Source: Chondrilla cf. caribensis (taxonomy: Eukaryota > Porifera > Demospongiae > Chondrillida > Chondrillidae). Taken from it: 64,000 bases of DNA. The notes below the pieces were generated by a model. The model had not been told where the DNA came from and did no database searches. It saw only the letters and a list, made by a program, of their open reading frames with translations. Location of the stretch: the NCBI GenBank assembly GCA_964020155.1, contig OZ026553.1:2737479-2801478 (forward strand), in the 5' to 3' direction. This document shows positions 1-10,862 of this stretch, piece by piece. Position 1 is the stretch's first letter. Each line of letters opens with the position of its first letter. Made by a program: the position numbers and the translations under genes.

Positions 1-811
1 AAGTGGATGGTAAATAGACTTCGAGTTGGATTCTTGATTTGCCATACTATTTCCTTATTTGCAGGGTGTTGCTCTTCACTGAAGACATCTAAGGTGTGGA
101 CTCTAATTCTGGTTAATTTTGAGCTGTTGTAAGTAACAACCAATGGAAATTGCTGGAAGTGAAGAGGTCTTTCATCTCTTATTGCTGCTGTAATAGTCTC
201 ATCTTCACAAGGAGGGGGGGGTATCGGGAATATGGTTGGTAATGAAAAAAAACGTTTACTCTGGTGCCTGACATTCCTAAGATTGGAGAAGACAAAAATC
301 AGTAACTATCATACAAGAATTCATACTAGTAGTCATTGAACGATATTTTTTATCATAATTAAATATCATGTGTACCTTTTGGGGTTAGTCATAATATCAG
401 TGTCATTAGTTCCTTCGTTTTCTGCATTCACAATATCCTTGTATTTTTCAACCAACCACCTTGGAGGTGGGGAGCAACTTCTCCTTTTCAACACTGCTGG
501 GGTTCGATTGAACATCCTGACAGAGTTACAAATCCTACGTTAAGAAAAAAAACACATTACGCACGATCTTAGTGATATACGACTCATGCACGTAGGAATT
601 CATGTTGGAATATGCACACTTACTCTTTGCCTTTGAAGAATCCTTTCTCTTCGTCGAAGTAATAGTAATACTGGACATTATTTGTAGCGGCAGTAGGAGC
701 TCGCCTAAACTGCGCTGCGATGGGTAAGCAACGGACAGTTCTGATACTCGTGAGCACGGACAACCAAAGAACGAAAATATACATTGGTGAAAATCGAGGT
801 AGCAATTCCAT
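1..811 (-). CDS. Secreted CUB-domain protein, copy C (3' end cut by window)
   Basis: Three exons are visible: 624-811 (ATG at 811), 376-534 and 1-276, the last running off the window. Each is bounded by GT-AG signals, and lengths and phases are identical to the complete copy D at 21,662-22,687. Exon 1 encodes a signal peptide with hydrophobic core YIFVLWLSVL. Exon 2 has a dibasic KRRSC segment that could be a processing site. Exon 3 enters the CUB region (IVWQIKNPTRSL at the window edge). In this copy an in-frame upstream ATG at 880 adds 23 residues; copy D is frameshifted there, so the ATG before the hydrophobic stretch is the better start. A run of eight G differs from copy D but keeps the frame. 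The family is extracellular and the partner is unknown. Confidence 0.8.
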
Positions 812-867
812 TTTGGAAACAGATGTATTATATCTCTGGACTCGACTATTAACACTCTCAAACAAAT

Positions 868-924
868 TTCTATGATTCATCGTTCGTCTTCAGCTACTTT
901 TATAGGCTTAAAGGGGTGACGTCA
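868..924 (-). promoter_or_regulatory. Core promoter of CUB gene copy C (TATA plus CRE)
   Basis: Read on the minus strand, TATAAAA lies at 904-898, about 87 nt upstream of the CUB ATG. A palindromic TGACGTCA (CRE/CREB-type site) lies at 917-924. Both are kept in copy D and in the fused copy A, which argues for function. The transcription start is inferred to be about 25-30 nt downstream of TATA, near 870. Confidence 0.55.
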
Positions 925-1167
925 ACATTATCAGTCTATTATAGTTTGCTAGAAAGTCCTTAAGAGGCGCCGAGGGGCGGAAAAGGGAAGCGGCGGTTTA
1001 GCCCATGCGAGTAGCGATTCTGTAATACCAAATGGCAGATTACATCATACTAATAATATGATAAAAAATAATGATCAATGATATAACTGCTCAAAAAGCA
1101 ATGATAACGGGAATAATATTATGGAAATCAATAAAATAATAGTACAGAGTACTGGTGATTACTATAG

Positions 1168-1867
1168 GATTTAGACATTATAAAGGATGATAAAGGGTTC
1201 AGCTCACACCTGAGCGCGTGACCACCGGTCCCACCGATGAAATGCTACTGCCGAGAATCTTGCCAATGATATTCAGTGATTCAGATTTGTAATTGCTAAG
1301 TGTACGGAGGATCAAATTACGTAATATTCCCAAATCTGACAGTTAGATAAACACTATTACTAGTATTTTTTGCAAGGACATGATACGATTGCATGTCTCC
1401 CGACCGGTCACGGCAAATCGCCGCGATCTTCGAATGTATCGCGTGTTGTCATACGTTCAACAAAAGATTGCAAACGAAGGAAGGAGTACCAACATAGCAT
1501 TCAGCCCTAGTTGTATCTCCGCTTTTATCTCTGATAAACTAACGAGTGAAAAGATTTCGTGAACGTAGTTTGCCTGCTGTGCGTTTATAAAGTGGTCGGA
1601 GACGTTGATGTTGACGATGAACGAGACAAAGACCTATCTTCTGACAAAGAACCTATGAACCTACGTGTTATTTGTTAATTGGCATGTGTGAACCGATCAC
1701 TACTTGGGCTATGGCTAGACCGTCCTTTCCCTTTTCCACCCCTCGACACCTCTTAGGGATAGTCTAGCTAGCTAGACTACGTTAACATGTGTAGATGGCG
1801 ACTGACTTCACAGGCGTACCTAGTAGGGAGATTATATTGGTGGCAAGCATGCATTTCAAATGAGTCT
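1168..1867. other. 700-bp segment present in unit U copy C only
   Basis: Copy A reads from TGGTGATTACTATA directly into TTGTAGTTCAAAACTG, while copy C has about 700 extra bases between the equivalent points. No terminal inverted repeats or clear target duplication are visible. A short ORF (1,380-1,562) has no recognisable product. A fragment near 1,815-1,840 resembles sequence beside copy D (22,885-22,905), so loss from copy A is more likely than insertion into copy C. Confidence 0.55.
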
Positions 1868-1940
1868 CGTAGTTCCAAACTGCGTCATAATTCAATTTTG
1901 CAATTGATTCCAAAGTCGGCAGTCCATAATCTTATACAAA

Positions 1941-2119
1941 TACAGTGGAACCTCTCTATAAAGGACACTTTGGGATCTTAATTCTAGTCCTTATTACAGA
2001 GGTTTCCTCAATTCAGAGGTCACTTAATACACTACAGGACTAGACTGGGACACAGAATGGTGTCCTTATCACAGAGGTTTCCACATTTCAGAGGTTTCTA
2101 ATAGAGAGGTCCCACTGTA
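1941..2119. mobile_element. Pogo-like MITE, family 1
   Basis: About 179 bp bounded by inverted TACAGTGGAACCTCTCTAT-type ends, with TA at the outer edges as expected for a pogo/Tc1-mariner target duplication. No coding capacity. The paralogous insertion is at 16,239-16,417, so it predates the duplication. Confidence 0.75.
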
Positions 2120-4745
2120 TTACTACTTTCCTTACTGTGTTAATTTTCCAAATCTGAAAACAGCTAGCTTATATTGGGTTAAATGTCCTTTTGTAACTTG
2201 TAGTTGTGTAACAAGATACACACATACCTAACACACTAGTGTAAGACTGAGCTTGACACATAGGACACATGGATACACTGATTATCCGATATATGTGATT
2301 TCAAGCAAGTACTCCAAAGCATACCATACATGTACGGTAGACCTGACAATTAAGACCACCTATAAGACTATATGTATAATGCACTTACATTGATGTCAAT
2401 TGTGGCACTTTCCTTGCATGGTGTCAATAATGGTCTTTATTCTGATGTTGAAATAATGTATAGAATAAATTTTAAGATAAGCTAGGAGTTTGATAATAGA
2501 ACATGCATATGAGTGGACACTATACTATCATAATAATATAATACGATGTACTGCTTTATACCCATATTATATTTGCAGGCTTATGAAATACGTAAACGCA
2601 TATACTTGACAAGTAATCCATTCATTCAATAATCATCATTTCTGTCCTTATCTACATTTCCATTCACTTTTGTCCTTTATTCCATTGGACGAAATATAGC
2701 ATGTACTGCAATCTCAATCCGACGTGTATACACTGGAATCACCATATGCTAGTCAAAGACAATAGGTAGGCAGGTGATTGCATGTCTGAATTGCCAGAGG
2801 CGGCTCTTTGGCAGATATGACAATCACCTGTGTATACAGGTATAGGCATGAATGACACAACATGTGCTTACACAGGATGTTATACAATAAGCAGCTGTAA
2901 TGATTCTCGCTCATCATATGAATATGATTGCTGAGCAACATAGAATAATCTCGCATTCATGGCATCTATTTGAACATGTGACAATCACCAGACATGTATA
3001 GTAACCAGTACAGGCTTTAGCTCTGTACTATAATGCTTACCTTGCATACTCGCAGCACTTACATAATACATACATATGTACATGTGCAGCACTGTTAATA
3101 CAGAATACCTATGGGGTTATGTGACTATACAGTAGATCTATACAGTATATAGAGAGTTACTGTATATAATTTCACCAATCTGGTTAAGGAACACCTGTAC
3201 AAACTGTATGCTACACTATTATTCAGTATACACTTCAGTACTATGCCGTGCATTAATTTTTATACAATAGCTCAAAATGGTGCTACGTATGAATACTACT
3301 AGCTCAAAACTACTAGTATAGTTACTTAGCTTGGTTGTAACCTTTATCGAGGTCTTTTTGCTTCCCTGTACATGACATCACACTAAATGTACAATTTCAT
3401 GATAGACGTAATGTTAATGTACGTATAGTATGTATTTTATAGAGTGTAGAATCAGTTATCTGAACAATCCGGTTATTGGGACACCCTTACAATCCATCTC
3501 ATCCCCAAGGGACAAGTGATGTCCTATACTGTAGCCTTATAGACAAAACACTACCATTATCCAATTCTCACCAACATTAGGTACATAGCCACTTGGACGT
3601 CCACTTCAAATATTCCTACGATCATAGAGAGCATCTGATCTGTACCAGTAAATATGATACATAATATACATTCCATCATGTTGGATCTATTATCATGTAC
3701 TTTCTGTATATATTATGTCTACTTGCTAACTGATTTGGGCCACAGATAATGCTATATACGTACTTACATGTACTGTAATGACAGAGTACCTATAGAATTA
3801 GACCAAACCAATAACATAAACAGCTAATGCATACATTGTGAATATCTGTTATCAATAATTTACTCGTTTGGCATATACATTTGTTTCAATTTTAAAATTG
3901 TGTACTGCATTATTAGTACGACCATTCACAATCAATTTGCCATTACAGTAATGTTGTGGGAGGCTTGGTATGAAGTGCATATGAGGGATGCGGGTTATCA
4001 GTTTTCACCAAATATGGGTATGTGTATATCATAATACTGCACAACGTGATACCCATTGAGATGTATGTATAAACTTGGAACGTTTACATGCCTATGCATA
4101 CATATATAGGTACATACATATCTATGTAACAGGATGTCACGACTCTCAAATATCAGTCTGTACAGATGATACAGCTAGTTTCACATGCACAACAAGGGCT
4201 TTATGTAGTATAGTATGTCATTAAAAGACCTCTGGAATAGATGTCCAGGATTAAAAGGGAAACTACTATAATACTCATAAGGACAAAAATACAACCCAAA
4301 GATGTCCTTAATAGTGAGGTTCCACTATACAGGGAAGTGTCCAATAAAACATGAATGTGTAGGTGTGCATAGCCCATTTGACACCTGCTGTGTCTACAGG
4401 ATGTAGACTCACAGAGTGCCTTTGATGGGCTCCAGATCTGCATGGGATGTGTAATCATCCACAATAGTTGCATTATTAACATCACGTTGAACACCGATTG
4501 TCAGTGTGTGTCATAAATCAACGGAAACATGTACTTTAATTTGTAATTGGAGATGTGTCAGGAAAGACTCCTTACACTCTATTGTTAGGTGCATAATATG
4601 AATTTTGTTGTGCTTGTCAGTGGCTCATAGTATAATTTATAATAGAAAATTTGCAAAAATGCTGGAATACCATTATTAATTTACTATGTGATGAATTTAT
4701 AATAGTTATTGTTTAAATTTACTTCCATAATGTAGATTGTTTGAA

Positions 4746-4949
4746 TTAAGCACTATTTTCAATATTGAACAGTCCCATATTAATTTCGTCTTGCGACGAC
4801 ATTCGTTGGCTTCGCATCACAAGAACAAAGTCTTTCAATTTTCCTGCGGAACGGATTTTCCGATTAATATTCTGTAAAGTCGGCGATTCGCAGTCTACGT
4901 TGGGGACATCGAAATGCACAGCCATTGTGACGTCCATGTTGGCAGACAT
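4746..4949 (-). CDS. Unrecognised short ORF spanning duplication edge
   Basis: A 67-codon frame starts at an ATG at 4,949 and crosses the edge of the duplicated unit at 4,783. The local base composition is less AT-rich than the flanks, and a CpG-containing stretch lies upstream (4,780-5,080). No splice signals or domain were recognised. It could be a first exon or chance. Confidence 0.15.
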   Translation of the reverse strand: MSANMDVTMAVHFDVPNVDCESPTLQNINRKIRSAGKLKDFVLVMRSQRMSSQDEINMGLFNIENSA

Positions 4950-5246
4950 TTAATGGCTATAATTAGTAACAATACGCATCGTCTATGCAATACGTAATAG
5001 GTTTTGAAAAGATGGCCTTTCGTCCGAAGTTCTTTGTGAACGTTTTTTATTGATATCGATCCGTTCTTCTCTTCTTCCAATTACAAGAATTGTAAAAGCT
5101 CAGATGAGTCGCTTAATATTGCTAATTACTGCTTTAACCGTGAGGTAAGCTTATTGTCAGCCATCAGCAGCACTAGATGTTTGCAAACGGAAGAATTAAA
5201 ATAAATCTTGTAATTGTAATAAGGGAAATATAGACAACTTATCAGT

Positions 5247-5480
5247 ATGTTATTATTATTGACCAGTGATATTGTAGTAAACCCTGGTCCTCTTGATGTC
5301 TGTCCTATAATATGTCTTCAAATATTATATATAGTTGTAGAACACCACAGGGCTGTACTGTGTGATGTCTGTTCCAAATGGTATCATGCAAAGTGTGTTG
5401 ATAAATCTGTTGAACATTATGAAAGTCTTCACGATGATTTCGATTGATTATGTAAATTTTACAAAAAGGTCTGGTAATTT
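5247..5480 (+). pseudogene. LINE ORF N-terminal remnant: 2A-like motif plus PHD finger
   Basis: The frame begins with a leucine-rich stretch, then SDIVVNPGP, which matches the 2A consensus DxExNPGP except for V at the Glu position. It continues into VLCDVCSKWYHAKCV, the C-x2-C and H-x2-C core of a PHD finger. Animal CR1/L2-type LINE ORFs commonly start with a 2A-like leader followed by such a finger (family knowledge). A TGA replaces the conserved Trp after HDDFD, and the final Cys is changed to Tyr, so the finger is broken and the rest of the ORF is absent. Confidence 0.6.
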
Positions 5481-5899
5481 GAACTGTTTTATACTATCAG
5501 AAACTACTCAGATATAAAAAATGCTTTAATTTGTATGATCCTGAATGAAAATCAGATGTTAACTTTCTTTATCAAAACGAAGAAAAACAATATTTGAAGG
5601 ACACTCGTATTATGCCTATGTTGATCTCCAAACAGAAGTTGCAGTATTTTATGTAAGTTCATCATAAGTCTAAGTTCATTAGTTCATAGTTTATTAACCA
5701 GGACTAATTAGATCATCTGTAAGTTGATTCATAGTTCAGAAGATCATATGGCAGAGTCAAATTCTCACCCAGATTCTGATCAAAACAAATGGAATTAAAC
5801 TTGCAATCAAGACCAAACACAATGTATTAATACATCACAAATGCAATTAAACACAACACAAAATCAAACACTACACGTCATACAGTGCACTGCTACACA

Positions 5900-6580
5900 A
5901 CATGAGTTGCAAACTCAACGAAACCAAGCACAAGTGCAGACACATCCACAAGTTCATACACAAGATGCAAATACCAATGAGTATGGCCATGATTATGATG
6001 TATAAAACAATCACACAATGTGTAAATTCCAGCAACAGCAATATAAATGGAAGCAATCCCACTGTATTGTTTGCCATGAAATGTGGCCATCACTTTCCAA
6101 TAACACTAAAACCTACTTATGAATGTTTGAAATGTGTCCGTAATACCCTTTGAAAAGGTTCTCCTGGTCCAAGCAAATGACATGAACCCTGGTTCAGTAC
6201 CTCAATGCTTGCAAGGTTTAATGCAAATTGTGCCAAATTAATGTTAATAATCTAAACATTCATCACGTATGTCCACAAAAACACAGGTGGTCAACGTAAG
6301 TAAGAGTTACAGCTCATCTGCAGATACATGTTGGCCAGAATTGCATGCATTACTGCCACATGACACCACAAATTCAAAACATCCCATGAGAATATATACT
6401 AGACAGAATGGCATTGGTACAGATTTGAATATCAATCTCATGTTAGCACTCTTGCACATGAATATGCTAAACTAAACAGTGACCCAGGTCTTAGTGATTT
6501 AATCAAAAAAGCAGCATTGGCATGGAAAGTACAGTCATATGGACAGTGATTCAAACATTTTTCCAGCATTAGTAGACCAA
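5900..6580 (+). pseudogene. Helitron-like Rep/helicase N-terminal remnant
   Basis: Across shifting frames I read KQSHCIVCHEMWPS (about 6,050-6,095), then NDMNPGSVPQCLQGL (about 6,176-6,220), then YVHKNTGGQRK (about 6,267-6,300). These follow the order of the conserved C-x2-C...WP, PGxVPxxLxxL and GGQRG segments at the start of Helitron-like replicase/helicase ORFs (from memory of the family). Several frameshifts and stops interrupt it. No Rep HUH motif or helicase walker motif is present in the window. Confidence 0.45.
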
Positions 6581-6773
6581 ATAATAAATAAAAGTGATGC
6601 AGGGAAGCAAACTGTTATTGAATAGTGTCATTGGCTGATGACAACATTTAACAAGTGCATACCATCAGAAAACTGGCACACACACACATCTGGCATGACA
6701 TATACCGCCATTTTCTGTTTAGCGAGGTCCTGAATTACATTCATACCTAGTTATTATAGTAATTTATATTACG

Positions 6774-6921
6774 AGCAGAAAGATGGCCGATTTCGATAAT
6801 TATGTGGAGAATTTGAAATTTGGCTAGAAATCGAGCGCAAAGGCTTCGCCGAACATAATATCTCAGTGCAGCGAAGGTACTACTACTTTTAAATGTGTCG
6901 AATTACTTGTTTGTTTTCTTT

Positions 6922-6922
<1 letters not shown>
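6774..6922 (+). repeat. Dispersed ~150-bp repeat, copy 1
   Basis: Begins AAGATGGCCGATTTCGATA and ends near GAATTACTTG. Related stretches occur at 27,960-28,110, 46,525-46,705 and 60,548-60,715. The first ATG opens a short frame with residues MADF. The RLE retrotransposon inserted about 10 bp beyond this repeat. Confidence 0.6.
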
Positions 6923-6953
<31 letters not shown>

Positions 6954-6958
<5 letters not shown>

Positions 6959-9900
6959 GGCTATGACGGCTGGTAATCCCTTGACGCAAACTAAGATCGC
7001 GAAAATCAAGCCGAAGCAATCCGAAATCAAGCCGAAACAAGTTGATTGGTCAAGAATTGACGATTTGATAGCAACCGAAGTTCGTATATTTCATCAAAGA
7101 TTAGCAGACCCCAAGGATTCGATCGATGACATTGAGAGATCGTTGACAGTCATGCTGTGTTCTGTACTGGCTAAAGAAGGCCTCATTGAGCAACCGAATA
7201 TCAGGAAACCCAGGAGGCGCAGAGAAACTCCCATTGAGGATCTAACACGAACCCTAAAGAATACCAAGAATGCCTCAAGACACCTCGCGACGACGAATAA
7301 TCGTGAGTTCATGGCTCTAGTCAGGGCGCATAACAAGGCTCATGTGCTTGCTAGAAAACAAAACAGGTCCAGAGACCGCTGTTACAATGAAAGTAAATTC
7401 AGAAGTAACCCTTTCGAGTTTTCAAAAAGAATCTGCTCACAACCAGCCTCCAATGTTAAGCCTAGCTTTTCATCAAACCAATGCCTGGACTTCTTTCGTT
7501 CAGAGTACAGTGCAGACAATTGTCACTACCAGTTTTTACCAAACTGGGTAGAAAAATATTTTGAGAGCCACATTACCAACACCTCGCAGGAATTTAACAT
7601 GGAAGTAATAACACCTCAGCTAGTTAAAAAGGTCTTGAGAAAATGCTCCTCCAAATCCACGCCTGGCGCAAATGGTCTGGCCTATAGCCACCTCAAGCAT
7701 TTACCTTCAGTGCATCATGTTTTGGCTACACTTTATACAAATATTCTTCTGTCCAACCCCGTGTGCCCAAAATCGTGGTGTGTTGGAAAAATAATCCTCA
7801 TTCATAAGAGAGGCGACTGCTCTAACCCCAGACACTTTCGACCAATAGCCATGACCTCTGTGATTGGGAAATTATTCCATCGGATATTGGCGGAGAGGTT
7901 GGAGCACTTCTTGCTACAGAATGAAATTGTCAACCCAGAAATTCAGAAAGGGTTCATTTCTGGTATCAGTGGTTCCTTTGAACACTCTTTTATGCTGTCC
8001 GGAATCATCGAAAATGCCAAAGCCTCTGGTAACCCCCTGTACATCAGTCTCCTGGATCTAAGTAACGCATTTGGCTCAATCTCCCACACTCTTATCAAGG
8101 ATATCATCCAAGTTGTGGGTTTACCTTCCAACCTGATCTCGTATCTCGTAGATGCCTACTCCAAACTGTCGGGTTTTGTCCACACTAGGGAATGGGATAC
8201 AGATTTCTTCCCTCTAAAACGTGGTATATTTCAGGGAGATCCCCTATCCCCTCGACTATTTCTGCTGCTGTTCACACCTGTTATAGGCCTCATCGAAGAT
8301 AGAAAGGACCTGGGATACCAACCTAAAATTTCCATCCCGGACTCTGAGGGCCTTCCATTTGAGGGTTCACATATCTATCTATTGTGGGATGAAGATGAAT
8401 CAGATGAGCCCAAGGGTTGGTATAGATGTCAGGTGGGACCTTACTCAATTGAAGGTCAATGCCATATTCAATATCCGGATGGTCAGTCCGAGATCGTGAA
8501 TCTCAAAAAACACAAATGGATGCTGGCCGCTAGGAATGGCAGAATCTACCAAAGCTGTGATGACACACCACCCACCCTGAAGTTGCCCAAGGACAGGGAG
8601 AAGATGAAAGAAGCCAGACGTCTTGACATGGCTCCTCAACGCTCAAAAGCATTTGCAGACGACCTGACAGTCATCTCGAAGCAGAGGAATGAGCATCAAG
8701 AGTTGCTAAATTCTTTGTCCACCAAATGCAGGGAAATTGATCTCGTCTTCAACCCCTCAAAGTGTATCTCCTACTCATTCAATGGCAAATCTGTCACCAG
8801 TGACTCCACCTTCCAGATGGATGGGTTAGGTACTACGCAGAGTCTGAAATCCAAGCCAACTAAATTCCTGGGGAAGATGATAGGATTCGCCCGAAGGGAA
8901 ACCCAGAAGGCCTCCTTGTCTAATATCAAATCTATCCTACTACCCGCTCTCAAGAGAATTTCTGATGCGAATGTGAGAGGAGAATATAAGGTCTGGGTAT
9001 ATCAAAATTATCTCATGCCATCGCTGAATTTCCACCTCACAGTCAGTGACATCTCCAGGTCTCAAATTTTAAACCTGCAGAAGGTTCTCACCAAAAACAT
9101 TAAAGCTTGGCTAAACCTACCAAGAAGTCTCACCCCTGCAGTGTTATTCCATTCCAATGGGTTAGCTCTTGCCCATCTCCCCACCATGTTAACCGAAGCC
9201 AAAGCCAGGTTGTTGCTGACGGTCCAGACTTCAAGGGATGATAGCATTTCCTCTTTCATGAGATCTTTAAATGCTGATGCCAAGGCTAAACTTGGTATTC
9301 ACCTGGAAGCAGTGTCAACTTTGAAAGAGGCATCGGCAGCTCATTTGGATATACATGGCAAAGTTACGAAGAGCAAGGTAAAAGCAGTCAAAACATCAAT
9401 CAAAACAGTGACAGCAGAGGAGAGAAATAAGAGGCTGGAGACCCACCTAGAAACACTGGTAGTCCAGAACGCAGTCACAGAAGTGTTTCCCCTTGAAGAG
9501 GAAACTCGTCGCTGGAAACGTTTGCTCACGGGCCTTCCAGCAGGCCAACTGTCTTTCGTTCTAAAAGCGGCTACGGGAACCCTGCCAGCTCCCATGACCT
9601 TAAGAAGAATGGGCTTCCAAGTTGAGACGAAATGCCCCTTGTGTGATTCTCCATGCTGCACTGCTAGACACATCCTCAATTCCTGCCCAGATGCGCTAAA
9701 TCGATACAAATGGAGACACAACCAAGCACTCCAGATCATTGTCCAATTTTTGAAGAATCACTGCAAATCGAATTGCAGAATATTTGCCGATTTGGATAAT
9801 TGGAGAGCTACAGATAATCCCCCCTCCACGATCCCTCCCTCTATTCTGGCAACTAGATCGGCTCCGGATATCGTTATTATGGACCACTCTAACCCCAAAA

Positions 9901-10229
9901 AGATAACTGCAGCATTAATTGAGCTGACAGTGCCCTGGAATAGCGAGGACGCCATCTCTAATGCGCACAGACGAAAAGCCACAAAGGAAAACTACTGCCA
10001 ACTAGTGGCTAACCTTCACTCCCTTGGGATAAAAGCAGACCTCTTACCAATCGAGATTGGCAGCTTGGGCCACTACAACAGAAATGCTGCCCAAGTCATC
10101 AAGAAGTGGTCTACAGCCTCAATGAAGCAAATCAATGACATGTATGACGCAGCATCGACAAAGGTAATCTCCTGTAGCCAGACAATCTTCTTCGCAAGAC
10201 ACTCTCGATTGTGGCAGCACGCCAACTGA
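6954..10229 (+). CDS. Retrotransposon polyprotein: RT with inserted Tudor-like module, zinc knuckle, RLE
   Basis: 1,091 aa, uninterrupted. The basic N-terminal region (RKPRRRRE near residue 85) lacks the C2H2 fingers usual in R2. The reverse transcriptase has motif A LLDLSNAF (Asp368), motif B FQGDPLSP (426-433) and motif C AFADD (Asp569, Asp570). Motifs B and C are separated by about 140 residues instead of the usual 40-60. The surplus (about 472-525) contains LLWDEDESDEPKGWYRC and IQYPDGQSEIVNL, resembling a Tudor/SH3-like chromatin-reader barrel. A C-x2-C-x8-H-x4-C knuckle (Cys894, Cys897, His906, Cys911) follows. The C-terminus is a PD-(D/E)XK restriction-like endonuclease: APD (Asp972), Glu990 in IELTVPWN, Lys1008/Lys1011 and Tyr1014. 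It would nick chromosomal DNA and reverse transcribe its own RNA there. All catalytic residues are present. Confidence 0.9.
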
Positions 10230-10568
10230 TTTTAACAATGTCATCTGTTTTGAATGTATTCGTATATAACGTTGTTCATGTGTATTATCTTTAATTGCTT
10301 ATTGGTGATTATCATGTTTTTTTTTTTTTTTTGTATCGATTATTATCATCCCATATTGTCTATTCCATCTATCCTTGTTTCTTGTTTGTTTGTTTTTCTG
10401 TTCCTCTCTCCATCTGTTCATCTATTTAATTTTTGCCGCCTATACCTTGCCAGGTCAGTGTTTTTTGCCACGATCACGCATTTTCACTGTGTTAATCCTG
10501 TGTCCTAGGTTATACATTTTTGTATACATCTATGTCATTATTTATAATGATTGATGTCTTGATGATTG
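10230..10568 (+). other. 3' untranslated region of RLE retrotransposon
   Basis: T-rich, non-coding 340 nt between the ORF stop and the A tail, with a T12 run at about 10,319-10,332. It probably carries the 3' template signal recognised by the RT (family knowledge). No recognisable secondary structure was worked out. Confidence 0.6.
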
Positions 10569-10737
10569 AAAAAAAAAAAAAACATTAAAATGGCTGCCGG
10601 TCCAGACGATCCCGGAAATTATCCTAGTTTGAAAAGACTTCTTATCCCTGTTTATTTTTGTTCTAAGGACTGTCAAAGATCATTCGGTCTAATGTTATGT
10701 TCAACTATTCTTCAATATAAAATAAAAGATTATTTAA

Positions 10738-10862
10738 AGCATTCATCGGCAGTTATGACCTGTAGAGACATTACTGATATTAATATCGAAGTGTTCATCG
10801 GCAGTTATGACCTGTAGAGACATTACTGATATTTATCGAAGCGTTCATCGGCAGTTATGACC
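10738..10862 (+). repeat. Tandem ~50-bp repeat (2.5 units), copy A
   Basis: Units start with CATCGGCAGTTATGACC and run to ATATTTATCGAA; the last unit is partial. The same array is at 28,270-28,392 in the parent segment. It is a minisatellite, not a CRISPR array: repeats abut without spacers. Confidence 0.75.

Larger units (their letters stand above)
838..4782. repeat. Duplicated 5' flank of CUB gene (unit U, copy C)
   Basis: This stretch aligns almost base for base with 15,747-19,091. The homology starts about 27 nt upstream of the CUB ATG and stops at the shared AGTCCCATATTAA near 4,782 / 19,091. I see no convincing gene in it: the ORFs at 4,201-4,494 and 18,505-18,777 are the same non-conserved frame in both copies. 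It holds a pogo-like MITE at 1,941-2,119 and a half copy near 4,290-4,335. Parts also recur, with deletions, next to CUB copy D (22,715-23,262). Confidence 0.85.
6923..10582 (+). mobile_element. RLE-type non-LTR retrotransposon
   Basis: The element consists of a 32-nt A run (6,923-6,954), a single ORF whose ATG uses the last A of that run, a roughly 340-nt 3' region and a 14-nt A tail (10,569-10,582). The empty site survives in the paralogous segment: GTTTTCTTTC joins directly to ATAACTTTAAAATGGC at 28,101-28,126. Compared with that site about five target bases are replaced and no target-site duplication is visible. It has no 5' UTR to speak of. The intact ORF and clean occupied/empty pair suggest recent activity. 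Confidence 0.9.

Noticed and set aside
4201..4494. 97-aa minus ORF, repeated at 18,505-18,777
   Set aside because: It recurs only because the DNA is duplicated; it shows no domain, and includes MITE sequence.
9341..9739. 132-aa minus-strand ORF within the retrotransposon
   Set aside because: Shadow of the real plus-strand ORF, which has all RT and RLE motifs.
10566..10817. 84-aa ORF after the retrotransposon
   Set aside because: The equivalent frame is broken by an extra base in the parent copy (28,120-28,200), so it is not a conserved gene.
10738..10862. Short regular repeats considered as CRISPR
   Set aside because: Units are directly abutting with no spacers, in an animal-like genome.
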